This document shows, in pieces, positions 25,436 to 33,632 of a stretch of 64,000 bases of DNA (positions within the stretch are counted from its first letter, which is position 1; each line of letters begins with the position of its first letter). The notes under the pieces are model-generated. The model ran no database searches, had not been told where the DNA came from, and worked only from the letters and a program-made list of their open reading frames with translations. The DNA lies in contig CAMWXE010000003.1 in the NCBI GenBank assembly GCA_947178145.1, positions 52,981 to 116,980 on the forward strand, read 5' to 3'. A program made the position numbers and the translations under genes. Origin of the DNA: an uncultured Lachnospiraceae bacterium. Its GTDB lineage: Bacteria; Bacillota; Clostridia; Lachnospirales; Lachnospiraceae.

Positions 25436-25963
25436 ATGACCCGGATATCAAATATGCTGATACCAGCGCTGATTTTTTATATTGTTGCGATGGGATTGTC
25501 GCAGAAGAAGGATATCTACGCCAGCTTTACGAAGGGAGCCAGGGAGGGCATGAAGACCGTCGTTGGAATTGTGCCAACCCTGATTGGGCTGATGATTGCG
25601 GTGGGGGTACTCCGGGCATCAGGATTTCTGGAGTTTGCGGGTGGTCTGCTTGGACACGCGGTCACACTGTTTTCTGACAATTTTCCAAATGAGCTGGTAT
25701 CGCTTTTTATAGTAAAGCTTTTCTCAGCATCTGCAGCAACCGGGCTTGCGCTTGATATCTTTAAGGAGTATGGTACCGATTCTTTTGCGGGGCTTGCAAC
25801 CTCGCTTGCACTTGCGAGCACAGAGACTGTTTTCTATACGATGTCTGTCTATTTCATGGCGGCAAAGGTCACGAAGACGAGATGGACACTAGCAGGGGCG
25901 CTCTTGTCTACCTTTTCCGGACTGGTGGCAAGCGTTATCCTTGCGATGATTTTAACACAATAG
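25436..25963 (+). CDS. spmB: SpmB-like nucleoside-recognition (Gate domain) membrane protein
   Basis: A 175-residue polytopic protein with SpmB-type motifs: ISNMLIPALIFYIVAMG, KGAREGMKTVVGIVPTLIGLMIAVGVLRASG, KLFSASAATGLALDIFKEYGTDSFAGLA and STETVFYTMSVYF. In Bacillus, SpmA and SpmB act together in spore core dehydration. ATG 25436 follows AGGAG at 8 nt; the longer frame back to 25382 has no such site. No spmA homologue is adjacent, which is unusual. The exact transport or signalling role is unknown. Confidence 0.82.
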   Translation: MTRISNMLIPALIFYIVAMGLSQKKDIYASFTKGAREGMKTVVGIVPTLIGLMIAVGVLRASGFLEFAGGLLGHAVTLFSDNFPNELVSLFIVKLFSASAATGLALDIFKEYGTDSFAGLATSLALASTETVFYTMSVYFMAAKVTKTRWTLAGALLSTFSGLVASVILAMILTQ

Positions 25964-26047
25964 GGTATTATAGCGTTAAAGTATTGTTTCTAAAATTTAT
26001 TGAAAATGTTAAAAATGCTGAATTTTGTGACAATTTGAATAATTGTA

Positions 26048-26076
26048 TTGATTAAACACGAATTAAGGACTATACT
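26048..26076 (+). promoter_or_regulatory. Promoter of the orphan response regulator gene
   Basis: TTGATT (26048-26053) and TATACT (26071-26076) are spaced by 17 bp. The resulting leader is about 150 nt, long for a simple gene. Confidence 0.6.
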
Positions 26077-26168
26077 TTTTACAGAGGGAAAATTGTCGGA
26101 AAAGGGAAATTGCACATACAATCGTAGAAAAGGGTATGTGTGCATCATTATCATATAAGAGAAAACGG

Positions 26169-26208
26169 CAGACAGCCACCAGATATGCACAGATCTGGAG
26201 ACTGTCTG
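26169..26208 (+). ncRNA. Two-tier hairpin in the leader of the response regulator gene
   Basis: An outer perfect stem CAGACAG (26169-26175)/CTGTCTG (26202-26208) encloses an inner perfect stem CCAGAT/ATCTGG. No T-run follows, so it is not a standard terminator; it lies 27 nt before the start codon and could mask or regulate translation. Confidence 0.45.
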
Positions 26209-26234
26209 TAAATGTAGTGTAAAAGGATATTATT

Positions 26235-26999
26235 ATGAATAAGATATTGATTATCGAGGCTGATTTTAAACTGGCAGAGAGGCTGTGCAGGGCGCTGGCA
26301 GATATTGAGACACATGTTTTCAGCTGCGGAACGCTTGAAGCGGCGGCCGCTTCACTGGAAAACGAACAGTACCAGCAGATTATCATTGACACAGAGCTTC
26401 CAGATGGAGATGGCTATGACCTGATATATGAGATAGGGGATGGCATCTACGAATCAGGTGATGCTCCGGTTATATTGATTGTCTCAAATGACAGGAAACC
26501 AGATGCAATGGAGCTTAGGAAACTGGGAATTGCGGATTATATTACCAAACCGTTTAACATATCTGTCCTCAAGGCAAAAGTCTGGACGCAATTTAAGCGC
26601 GGCAAGAGAAATTCCAGTTTTCGCGCAATCAGCAGATTTGAGGCAATTGGCGCAGGCAGCCGCAAAAGCATCATTGGCGAGCATATTGTGGCGATGGATG
26701 GCTACGTATTTAATTTTGATACAGGGGAGTATCTTGTTGCGGGAAAAAGGGTGCGGCTGAACCGTCTGGAGCAGTGTCTGCTGCGCAATTTAGTGGAGAA
26801 TAAAGGAATTGTGCTTAAGAAAAAAGCTTTGGTGGATAAGCTTAAGCTGGAGAGCAGGATGCGGCATATAGACGAAACGATACTGGCAGAGGTTATTCAT
26901 ATGCTCAGCAACAAGCTGAATGCACACAATTATATTAAGACCGTATATGGGATTGGTTATCTGTGGGTGTTGGCAGAAGATAAAAACAAGAGCAGTTGA
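26235..26999 (+). CDS. OmpR/PhoB-type response regulator (orphan)
   Basis: A 254-residue two-domain regulator. The receiver has the acidic residues near the start (IIEADFK), the phospho-acceptor Asp in IIIDTELPDGDGYDL near residue 52 and the switch lysine in ITKPFNISVLKAKV. The C-terminal winged-helix domain ends in the family's typical KTVYGIGYLWVLA. The linker (about 120-150) is longer than usual. No sensor kinase gene is adjacent, so its partner must be elsewhere. AAAAGGATATTATT precedes the ATG. Confidence 0.87.
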   Translation: MNKILIIEADFKLAERLCRALADIETHVFSCGTLEAAAASLENEQYQQIIIDTELPDGDGYDLIYEIGDGIYESGDAPVILIVSNDRKPDAMELRKLGIADYITKPFNISVLKAKVWTQFKRGKRNSSFRAISRFEAIGAGSRKSIIGEHIVAMDGYVFNFDTGEYLVAGKRVRLNRLEQCLLRNLVENKGIVLKKKALVDKLKLESRMRHIDETILAEVIHMLSNKLNAHNYIKTVYGIGYLWVLAEDKNKSS

Positions 27000-27255
27000 G
27001 GATGCAGGAACATTTTGCATAAAATGCTAATGAAACACTTAAAATAAGCGGTTTTTTCGTTAAATAGACGGTTTTTTGATAAACTTTAAATTTATTATAA
27101 AAAATGATTGACTTTTGGACTGAAAAAACGGACAATAGAACATAGTAAATTTTAAGCAATTATTACATTATATATAGGAGAGAGATCGCGATACGAGATC
27201 TTTCGTTTGCAAAAGCGTGCGTATTCATTAGGTTCATATAACGGAGGGATTCGAT

Positions 27256-27510
27256 GTGTTAAAAAGAGAAGTTATGGTAAAGGAAATCGAGAAGAGATAT
27301 GATCACCCGCTGGCGGAGATCGTACAGATAGCGAGCCAGTATAAGAGCGAGATTCTGTTGGAGTATGACAAGTATAGAATTAACGCAAAGAGTATTATGG
27401 GGATTATCGCTTTTAACCCTTCAGAGGGAATGAACGTGACGATTGCTGCTGATGGAAAGGATGAAGGCGAGGCAGTCGAGGCACTCGAGAAATTCTTTAT
27501 ATGCCAATAA
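27256..27510 (+). CDS. HPr paralogue lacking His15 but keeping Ser46 (Crh-like)
   Basis: The 84-residue protein aligns without gaps to the first 49 residues of Bacillus HPr when translated from GTG 27256, which has GGAGGG 7 nt upstream. In that alignment the phosphotransfer residue His15 is Tyr15, the neighbouring Arg17 is His17, Pro18 is kept, and the regulatory Ser46 is conserved inside NAKSIMGI. Loss of His15 should abolish phosphoenolpyruvate-dependent sugar transport, while Ser46 could still be phosphorylated by HPr kinase. Bacillus Crh (Gln15, Ser46) has the same design and acts as a CcpA cofactor. A Crh-like role in carbon regulation is inferred; no other PTS gene is near. Confidence 0.8.
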   Translation: MLKREVMVKEIEKRYDHPLAEIVQIASQYKSEILLEYDKYRINAKSIMGIIAFNPSEGMNVTIAADGKDEGEAVEALEKFFICQ

Positions 27511-27516
27511 GATCAC

Positions 27517-27552
27517 AGGGTACAGGCTTTGTTTGGGGTCTGTGCCCTTTTT
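27517..27552 (+). terminator. Rho-independent terminator after the HPr-like gene
   Basis: AGGGTACAG (27517-27525) pairs with CTGTGCCCT (27540-27548), with one G-U pair, followed by five T residues. Confidence 0.85.
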
Positions 27553-27671
27553 GTTAGAAGAATATTGCGACAAAAAAATATACAATTTGAAAAATATATG
27601 CTATACTATAAGACACAACAGAAAAGACGACTTTGAAGAGTACGCTTGAAAAGTGAGAGGTGACTGGAAAA

Positions 27672-28184
27672 ATGGAGTTCGGACAGAGATCGGGAAGAAA
27701 TATCATCAAACCAATCAGGATCTCCATAAGGCCTGCATACCGCGATGAATGGGATGATGCCATGTCACTCGCGTGGCGCACGTTCATGCAGTTTGAGGCG
27801 CAGGACTTCACACCCGCGGGAGTTGAAAGCTTTCAAGAGTTTATTACGGATACAGTGCTTTACAGGATGTTCATACTGGGGGCGTATCAGCTTTTTGGGG
27901 CCTATGACAACGGCAGGATGGTAGGGATGATTAGTCTCAGGAGTGAGACGCATATATCGCTCCTTTTTGTGGACGGAAAATATCACAGAAGGGGAATCGG
28001 CAGAGGATTGATTGACTACGTGAGCAGATATGTCCTGACAGAGGAGGGGCACAACAACATCACGGTCAATGCTGCTCCTTATGCAACAGGCTTTTACCAT
28101 CGCATGGGGTTTGTAGACACAAACACAGAACAGGCCAGTGACGGAATCCGGTATACGCCGATGAGACGTGATATCAAATTATAG
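27672..28184 (+). CDS. GNAT-family N-acetyltransferase
   Basis: A 170-residue acetyl-CoA-dependent acyltransferase. The fold signatures are visible: RISIRPAYRDEWDDAMSLAW at the start, the strand YDNGRMVGMISLRSETHISLLFVDGKYH, the acetyl-CoA loop RRGIGRGLIDYV near residue 110, and NAAPYATGFYHRMGF near the end. Start at ATG 27672 behind GAGAGGTGAC. The substrate cannot be told. It is 27 bp ahead of the HD-GYP gene and may be cotranscribed with it. Confidence 0.85.
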   Translation: MEFGQRSGRNIIKPIRISIRPAYRDEWDDAMSLAWRTFMQFEAQDFTPAGVESFQEFITDTVLYRMFILGAYQLFGAYDNGRMVGMISLRSETHISLLFVDGKYHRRGIGRGLIDYVSRYVLTEEGHNNITVNAAPYATGFYHRMGFVDTNTEQASDGIRYTPMRRDIKL

Positions 28185-28211
28185 AATACGATAATCAGAG
28201 AGGGTGGGAAA

Positions 28212-29465
28212 ATGGCAGTAGAATATATTACAAGCAGAAATATGGTAGATTTGATCTATGAGACAATTCGGTTGATGGATAAGACGATGGCACATCATAG
28301 CATGCGGGTTAGCTATATCATGTCAAAGATGCTGGAGACCCAGGGAACCTATGAAAAATATGAGATTGCTGATTTTATGGTGTTGGCACTTTTGCACGAT
28401 ATCGGTGCGAACAAGACGGACGATGTGCGCAAGCCGTTGACGTTTGAAGCAAAAAATCCGATGTCACACTCTGTATATGGGTATTTGTTTATGCGGTATC
28501 TCTCTCCCCTCGAGGAGCAGTCCAAGATGATCCTCTATCATCATATGGATTACAGCAAGACAAAAGATATGGATTACAAATACCAATTTGAGCTTGAGGT
28601 GCTCAAGGTGGCAGAGGTAATGGATATCTGGCAGCGTTCGTTCGGGGCAAAATTTGACTATCGGCTAATTGATAAATATTCTGGCACAAAATATGACCCG
28701 CGCGTCTGCCAGCTGCTTGCAAAGACGGTGGAGGAACATGATATTTTTACCAGGATCAGAGACGCCAGTTACAAGGAAGCATATGGCGAAAGTCTTGAGT
28801 ATGTGTTGTTATCAGATGTCGAGAAGGAAAAGTATCTAAAGATGCTCATGTACTGCATTGGACTCAAAGATGAGCAGATGGTATCAGAGACGGTGGCGAC
28901 GATCTATGTGTGCCGTGAGCTTGGCAGAAAGCTAAAGATGAGCGAGCTTGACAAAAACGAGGTGTACTATGCGGCGCTTTTGCATGATATCGGAATGCTC
29001 GCGATACCAAGTGGTCTGCTGGACGCTCCAAGGACATTTAGCGACGAAGAGAAGAACCTGATCAAGACACATGTGGACATTATGGAAAAGACCTTGGAAA
29101 ATAAGTTGTCCAAGGAGATCATACGGATTGCGGCAGGACATCATGAACGCTTTGACGGGAGCGGGTATCCCCGTGGGCTGAAGGCGAGCGTTATGGGGCA
29201 GAAGGAAGCGATTTTGCAGATTTCCGAGCAGGTTGTCAATGCGATGGAACCCAAGCCCTACAGGGAGGCGCACACCAAGGAGGAGATTGTTGAGGAACTC
29301 AACAATGGTATTATCTCTGGAAAGTACGAGGGCATTGTCGCAGATACCTTTTTGAAACATTATGACGAGATTATGGACAAGGCAAAACAGAAGGCGGATA
29401 TGGCACTGGTGACACATCAGAAGCTGCAGAGAAATTACAATCAAGTTTATTCAAACCTTGTCTAA
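28212..29465 (+). CDS. Tandem HD domain protein of HD-GYP type (putative c-di-GMP phosphodiesterase)
   Basis: The 417-residue soluble protein has two HD-type metal-binding domains. The first (about 1-180) has MAHHSMRVSYIM, ALLHDIGANKTDD and LYHH. The second (about 235-400) has ALLHDIGMLAIPSGLLDAPR, KTHVDIMEKTLE and the HD-GYP signature GHHERFDGSGYPRGLK. HD-GYP enzymes hydrolyse cyclic di-GMP or related nucleotides, consistent with a motile and piliated organism. There is no receiver or sensory domain, which is unlike most HD-GYP proteins. GAGGGTGGGAAA precedes the ATG. Confidence 0.86.
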   Translation: MAVEYITSRNMVDLIYETIRLMDKTMAHHSMRVSYIMSKMLETQGTYEKYEIADFMVLALLHDIGANKTDDVRKPLTFEAKNPMSHSVYGYLFMRYLSPLEEQSKMILYHHMDYSKTKDMDYKYQFELEVLKVAEVMDIWQRSFGAKFDYRLIDKYSGTKYDPRVCQLLAKTVEEHDIFTRIRDASYKEAYGESLEYVLLSDVEKEKYLKMLMYCIGLKDEQMVSETVATIYVCRELGRKLKMSELDKNEVYYAALLHDIGMLAIPSGLLDAPRTFSDEEKNLIKTHVDIMEKTLENKLSKEIIRIAAGHHERFDGSGYPRGLKASVMGQKEAILQISEQVVNAMEPKPYREAHTKEEIVEELNNGIISGKYEGIVADTFLKHYDEIMDKAKQKADMALVTHQKLQRNYNQVYSNLV

Positions 29466-29485
29466 AAGATTTAATACATTATTTG

Positions 29486-29514
29486 TTGAAATACCATACA
29501 AAACAAACTATAAT
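29486..29514 (+). promoter_or_regulatory. Promoter of the YesL-like gene
   Basis: TTGAAA (29486-29491) and a perfect TATAAT (29509-29514) are spaced by 17 bp. Confidence 0.7.
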
Positions 29515-29572
29515 ACTCTCTATGGTGTTTTAATGACAAGAATGAATGTATATACGAGAGGAGAATTATAGT

Positions 29573-30346
29573 ATGTTTAAGCTTGACAGTCCGCTGATGA
29601 ATTTTCTGAATAAGGTTGCGGATATTATGATACTCAATTTCATGTTCCTGGTTTTTTGTATTCCGGTTTTTACTGTTGGCGCCGCTTTTTCTGCCGCATA
29701 TTATATGGGGTTTAAGATGGTGAAAAATGAGGAGACCTACATTGTGAAAGGCTTCTGGAAGGCGTTCAAGGAGAACTTTAAGCAGGGGACAGCTATTTGG
29801 CTGATTCTTCTTGTGATTCTGGCTCTTCTGACAGCAGATTACCGCATTATTGCCTATTCTGGTATTGAGTTTGCGCGGTGGATTCGGATTGCGGTAGTGA
29901 CAGTTACAATGGTTGTGCTTATGGGGGTGGTATTCATGTTCCCCCTGCAGGCTCGATTTGTCAATCCAGTCAGGAATACGATCAAAAATGCTTTTTTGAT
30001 GGCTCTCTCACACCTTCCAACGGCGTTTCTTCTGGTCGCAATCTATGCAGTTCCTGTTATTGTGCTGTATTTCATACCACAGAGCCTGCCGATACTGATC
30101 CTTCTGACATTTGGACTTATCATTTACGCAAAATCGTTTTTGCTGCTGCGGGTGTTTAAGAAGTATGAAGAAGCACTTGTTGACAATCGTCAGGAGACAT
30201 CAGGAGAACCGGATGAGTCAGAGGCTGACAGCGGTATTTTTGCAGAGAGTGATCGGATTGAGCGCGAGGGGAAGATGGTGAAGGTATTTCGCAATGGGAA
30301 GTTTGTAGAAGTGCCAGAAAACAGTCTGAACCGTGATTCGAAATAG
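29573..30346 (+). CDS. YesL/DUF624-family membrane protein
   Basis: A 257-residue integral membrane protein beginning MFKLDSPLMNFLNKVADIMILN, followed by several hydrophobic helices; FCIPVFTVGAAFSAAYY is the family's characteristic segment. DUF624/YesL genes usually accompany carbohydrate ABC transporters or polysaccharide-use genes, function unknown. The C-terminal about 60 residues are acidic and cytoplasmic-looking (QETSGEPDESEADSG), ending in a short basic stretch. GAGAGGAG precedes ATG 29573. The next gene is a sugar-importer-type ATPase, in keeping with that association. Confidence 0.78.
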   Translation: MFKLDSPLMNFLNKVADIMILNFMFLVFCIPVFTVGAAFSAAYYMGFKMVKNEETYIVKGFWKAFKENFKQGTAIWLILLVILALLTADYRIIAYSGIEFARWIRIAVVTVTMVVLMGVVFMFPLQARFVNPVRNTIKNAFLMALSHLPTAFLLVAIYAVPVIVLYFIPQSLPILILLTFGLIIYAKSFLLLRVFKKYEEALVDNRQETSGEPDESEADSGIFAESDRIEREGKMVKVFRNGKFVEVPENSLNRDSK

Positions 30347-30510
30347 TAAAAATAGTAAAAAAGGTTGTTCCTTTTAGGTAATTTGTATAGAATTGACTTG
30401 ATAAGTTGGACAAAATGCTTATGTAATATGGTTAAATTTAGCTTTCTGAAAGACTTGTAAGCAATTGTCACATAAGCTTTAAAAAATATTTGTGGATTTA
30501 TAGTATAGCA

Positions 30511-30539
30511 TTTTAAGTAAATTTATTCTATACTTAAAA
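30511..30539. promoter_or_regulatory. Inverted repeat upstream of the sugar ATPase gene
   Basis: TTTTAAGTA (30511-30519) and TACTTAAAA (30531-30539) form a perfect 9-bp inverted repeat about 100 bp before the ATPase start. Without GC pairs or a T-run it suits an operator better than a terminator. Confidence 0.4.
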
Positions 30540-30636
30540 CATGTAAAAAACAACTTGTTGAAAGAATGTCGATGTGATTTGTACATACTACTTTCAACGA
30601 AACAAAATAATCAATAATTTCGGGAGGCATTTTAAT

Positions 30637-31749
30637 ATGGCAAGTTTATCTTTAAAAAATGTTTGTAAGGTATATCCAAATGGATTCGAAGCAGTTAAGA
30701 ATTTCAATCTTGAAATTGCTGACAAAGAGTTCATCATCTTCGTAGGACCTTCAGGTTGTGGTAAGTCTACGACACTCCGTATGATTGCAGGTCTAGAAGA
30801 CATTTCTTCCGGTGAGTTGAAGATTGGCGACAGAGTAGTAAACGATGTTGAGCCAAAGGACAGAGATATCGCGATGGTATTCCAGAACTACGCTCTGTAT
30901 CCGCATATGTCAGTGTATGACAATATGGCGTTTGGTCTTAAATTAAGAAAAGTTCCTAAGAATGAAATTGATAAAATGGTTAAGGAAGCAGCTAAGATTC
31001 TCGACTTGACAGCACTTCTTGACAGAAAGCCAAAGGCTTTGTCAGGTGGTCAGAGACAGCGTGTTGCGATGGGTCGTGCAATTGTGCGTAATCCTAAAGT
31101 ATTCCTCATGGATGAGCCTCTTTCCAACCTGGATGCAAAGCTTCGTGTACAGATGCGTATTGAGATCGCGAAGTTACATCAGAGACTTGGCACAACGATT
31201 ATCTACGTTACACATGACCAGACAGAGGCTATGACACTTGGTACACGTATCGTAGTTATGAAGGATGGTATTGTTCAGCAGGTAGACACACCGCAGAACT
31301 TATACGAGAAGCCACAGAACTTATTCGTAGCTGGATTCATGGGTTCACCGCAGATGAACTTCATCGATGCTACAGTAGATGTAAAGGGCGATACAGCAAG
31401 CTTGAAGGTAGCAGGTCTCTCTATTCCTCTTCCTCCGGCTAAGTCTAAGAAGCTCATCGATGGCGGCTACAATGGAAAGACTGTTACATTCGGTATCAGA
31501 CCGGAAGATATCTACGATTCACAGATGATGGTAGAGGCAAAGTCTGATAGTACATTCGAGACAACAATTCGTGTATACGAGTTGCTCGGTGCAGAAGTAT
31601 TCTTATATGCTGATTTGGCAGAGTTCCCGATCACAGCAAGAGTTGATCCCAGAACAACTGCAAGACCTGGCGATAAGGTGAAGTTTGCAATTGATATCGA
31701 GAAGATTCACGTATTCGACAAAGAGACAGAGAAGATTGTTACAAATTAG
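30637..31749 (+). CDS. ugpC: Carbohydrate ABC transporter ATPase, UgpC/MsmK type
   Basis: Shared ATPase of carbohydrate ABC importers of the MalK/MsmK group. The 370-residue protein has Walker A GPSGCGKSTTLRM, Q-loop VFQNYALYPHMSV, signature LSGGQRQRVAMGRA, Walker B KVFLMDEPLSNLD and H-loop VTHDQ. A C-terminal OB-fold regulatory domain follows (about 240-370, GIRPEDIYDSQ). It stands alone with its own terminator, as MsmK-type ATPases that serve several importers do. The two-permease sugar importer at 55-58.7 kb lacks an ATPase and could use this one. Codon use is strongly biased, suggesting high expression. Confidence 0.93.
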   Translation: MASLSLKNVCKVYPNGFEAVKNFNLEIADKEFIIFVGPSGCGKSTTLRMIAGLEDISSGELKIGDRVVNDVEPKDRDIAMVFQNYALYPHMSVYDNMAFGLKLRKVPKNEIDKMVKEAAKILDLTALLDRKPKALSGGQRQRVAMGRAIVRNPKVFLMDEPLSNLDAKLRVQMRIEIAKLHQRLGTTIIYVTHDQTEAMTLGTRIVVMKDGIVQQVDTPQNLYEKPQNLFVAGFMGSPQMNFIDATVDVKGDTASLKVAGLSIPLPPAKSKKLIDGGYNGKTVTFGIRPEDIYDSQMMVEAKSDSTFETTIRVYELLGAEVFLYADLAEFPITARVDPRTTARPGDKVKFAIDIEKIHVFDKETEKIVTN

Positions 31750-31772
31750 TCGTGATACAGCTGATAAAATTT

Positions 31773-31803
31773 ACCCGGGTGAATTGTTTCACCCGGGTTT
31801 TTT
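31773..31803 (+). terminator. Strong Rho-independent terminator after ugpC
   Basis: ACCCGGGTGAA (31773-31783) and TTCACCCGGGT (31788-31798) form a perfect 11-bp stem with a 4-nt loop, followed by six T residues. Confidence 0.93.
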
Positions 31804-31838
31804 AACAAAATAATAAAAAGTTCAGGAGAGGATAGCAG

Positions 31839-32924
31839 ATGATTTCAAATCAGGTAATTCAAACAAGCATAGACGAACTAAAAACGATTACAAAGATCGA
31901 TTTATGTGTGATTGATATGGAAGGAATTACAGTGGCAACGACCTTTGACAGCAGAAACATATCACAGGAATTGGTAAAAAATTTTGTCAGTTCACCGGCC
32001 GACAGCCAGATTGTAGGTGGATATCATATGTTGAAGGTTCTCGAAGACGGTGATGTGCTCTATGTATTGATTGCAAAGGGAGCAGGTTCGGACGCCTATA
32101 TGATCGGAAAAGTGGCGGTGAGTGCAATACAAAATCTGGTAATCGCCTATAAAGAGCATTTTGATAAAAATAATTTCTTCCAGAATCTTCTTCTTGATAA
32201 CCTGCTGCTTGTCGATATTTATAATCGCGCGAAGAAGCTTCATATCGCCTCAGAAGTACCGCGCGTGGTGTACTTGATTGAAGCACAGAATGATAAGGAT
32301 AACATTTCGATGGAGATGTTGAAAAATATTTTTGAGGGTCAGGTGGGATGTTATCTAACTGCTGTGGAGCAGAAAAATATTATTCTCATCAAAGAGGTTA
32401 GTTCACTTGATGCATACGATGAGGTCGCGCAGACTGCACAGGTGATTGTGGACATGCTCAACTCAGAGGCAATGCTCATAACAAAAGTGGCCTACGGAAC
32501 GATTGTTCCGGAACTGAAAGAGGTGTCAAAATCCTACAAAGAGGCGAAGATGGCGCGTGATGTGGGGATGATCTTCTACATGGAGAAGTCGATTACTGCC
32601 TATAACACACTTGGAATCGGGCGATTGATTTATCAACTTCCGATTAATTTGTGCCGTATTTTTATGAAGGAAATCTTTGGCGACAATATTCCGGATGACC
32701 TGGATGATGAGATATTGACAACCGTGCAGAAATTTTTTGACAATAATCTGAATGTGTCAGAGACTTCAAGACAGCTTTATGTACACAGAAATACGCTTGT
32801 GTACAGAATAGAGAAACTGCATCAGTCCACAGGACTTGATATTAGAAAATTTGACGATGCTTTGACTTTTAAGATTGCACTGATGGTTGTTAACTATATG
32901 AAATATATCGATTCGCTTGAATAA
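31839..32924 (+). CDS. CdaR/PucR-type transcriptional regulator
   Basis: A 361-residue cytoplasmic regulator. The N-terminal part (about 1-110) resembles a sugar-diacid recognition domain (ISNQVIQTSIDELKTITKIDLCVIDMEGITVATT). A middle GGDEF-like PucR region follows, and the C-terminal helix-turn-helix has the diagnostic LYVHRNTLVYRIEKLHQ. CdaR proteins activate use of sugar diacids or related compounds. It lies directly behind the ugpC terminator, so the two may be functionally linked to sugar use, but they are separate transcripts. AGGAGAGG precedes the ATG. Confidence 0.82.
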   Translation: MISNQVIQTSIDELKTITKIDLCVIDMEGITVATTFDSRNISQELVKNFVSSPADSQIVGGYHMLKVLEDGDVLYVLIAKGAGSDAYMIGKVAVSAIQNLVIAYKEHFDKNNFFQNLLLDNLLLVDIYNRAKKLHIASEVPRVVYLIEAQNDKDNISMEMLKNIFEGQVGCYLTAVEQKNIILIKEVSSLDAYDEVAQTAQVIVDMLNSEAMLITKVAYGTIVPELKEVSKSYKEAKMARDVGMIFYMEKSITAYNTLGIGRLIYQLPINLCRIFMKEIFGDNIPDDLDDEILTTVQKFFDNNLNVSETSRQLYVHRNTLVYRIEKLHQSTGLDIRKFDDALTFKIALMVVNYMKYIDSLE

Positions 32925-32939
32925 AATATTATAAGTGAT

Positions 32940-33007
32940 GTTACTGTTCAAACACCACAAAAGTAGTGGGAATCATTTCCTGAATCAGATGGGGCGTGAA
33001 GAGTAAC
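32940..33007. repeat. Short inverted-repeat element, copy B of the dispersed family
   Basis: A 68-bp stretch bounded by GTTACTGTTCAA (32940-32951) and GTGAAGAGTAAC (32996-33007), inverted ends that match copy A at nearly all positions. It shares AAAGTAGTGGGAATCAT (32960-32976) exactly with copy C (39484-39500). A CCAC/GTGG hairpin occupies the centre. It begins 16 bp after a stop codon. Confidence 0.6.
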
Positions 33008-33046
33008 TAAGTGATTGATTTGTTTATGCAGTACTTGCTTTTTTAC

Positions 33047-33076
33047 TTGACAAGTGTGAATCACGAAGTTTATACT
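33047..33076 (+). promoter_or_regulatory. Promoter of the ileS T-box transcript
   Basis: A perfect TTGACA (33047-33052) and TATACT (33071-33076) are 18 bp apart, giving a start near 33083 just ahead of the T-box stem I. Confidence 0.75.
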
Positions 33077-33102
33077 GATATTATGTTTTAAATAAATTCA
33101 AA

Positions 33103-33446
33103 GACGATGACGGAGACAGTACACAGTTTCAGAAAGTCACAGAGAGCTGGAGGATACGGTGGGAACCAGCACAAGTATGGGATTGTCGAAGATCACTCCT
33201 GAGTTGCGGGCTGAAATGTTCTGATGATGCGCATGGGGCGGGACAGAGCGGTGCGGTTTTTCCCACTGGTATGTGTCAGGGCAGAGTAGGTACTGACGCA
33301 TTTCCCGGCGTTAGAGGGAACGTGTATAAAAGTTTTTGGATGTTTTTGCAGGAGAATGCAGATACAGATGAAGACGGAGTACGCTGTAATTAGGTGGTAT
33401 AACGATTGTGAGGCTCTCGTCCTATTTACAGGATGAGAGCCTTTTT
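33103..33446 (+). ncRNA. T-box riboswitch (isoleucine) upstream of ileS
   Basis: The leader carries the marks of a T-box that senses uncharged tRNA. Stem I starts with ACGATGACGGAGAC; the distal arm GCTGG ... CCAGC is visible at 33146-33170. The specifier strand GAAGATCACTCC contains ATC (33192-33194), an isoleucine codon, which fits the gene it controls. The T-box core TTAGGTGGTATAACG (33390-33404) supplies UGGU, whose final U can pair with the A discriminator of tRNA-Ile. The terminator AGGCTCTCGTCCT/AGGATGAGAGCCT with a T-run (33411-33446) competes with the antiterminator. About 185 nt separate it from the ileS start. Confidence 0.92.
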
Positions 33447-33632
33447 AGCCGTATCGATATGGGCGGATAGGTTGATAACTTATGAATGTGCATAAAGGAA
33501 CGGTAATATTTGTCAGATGGGAAGGAATTGTCGTGATATAGCCTGAACAGAGTACTCTGCGGAGTTTTTAGGGGTGTATCTGATTGGATAGCTATGTTTG
33601 ACAGTTCCGGAAAAGGAAGGGAGCAAGGGAAT

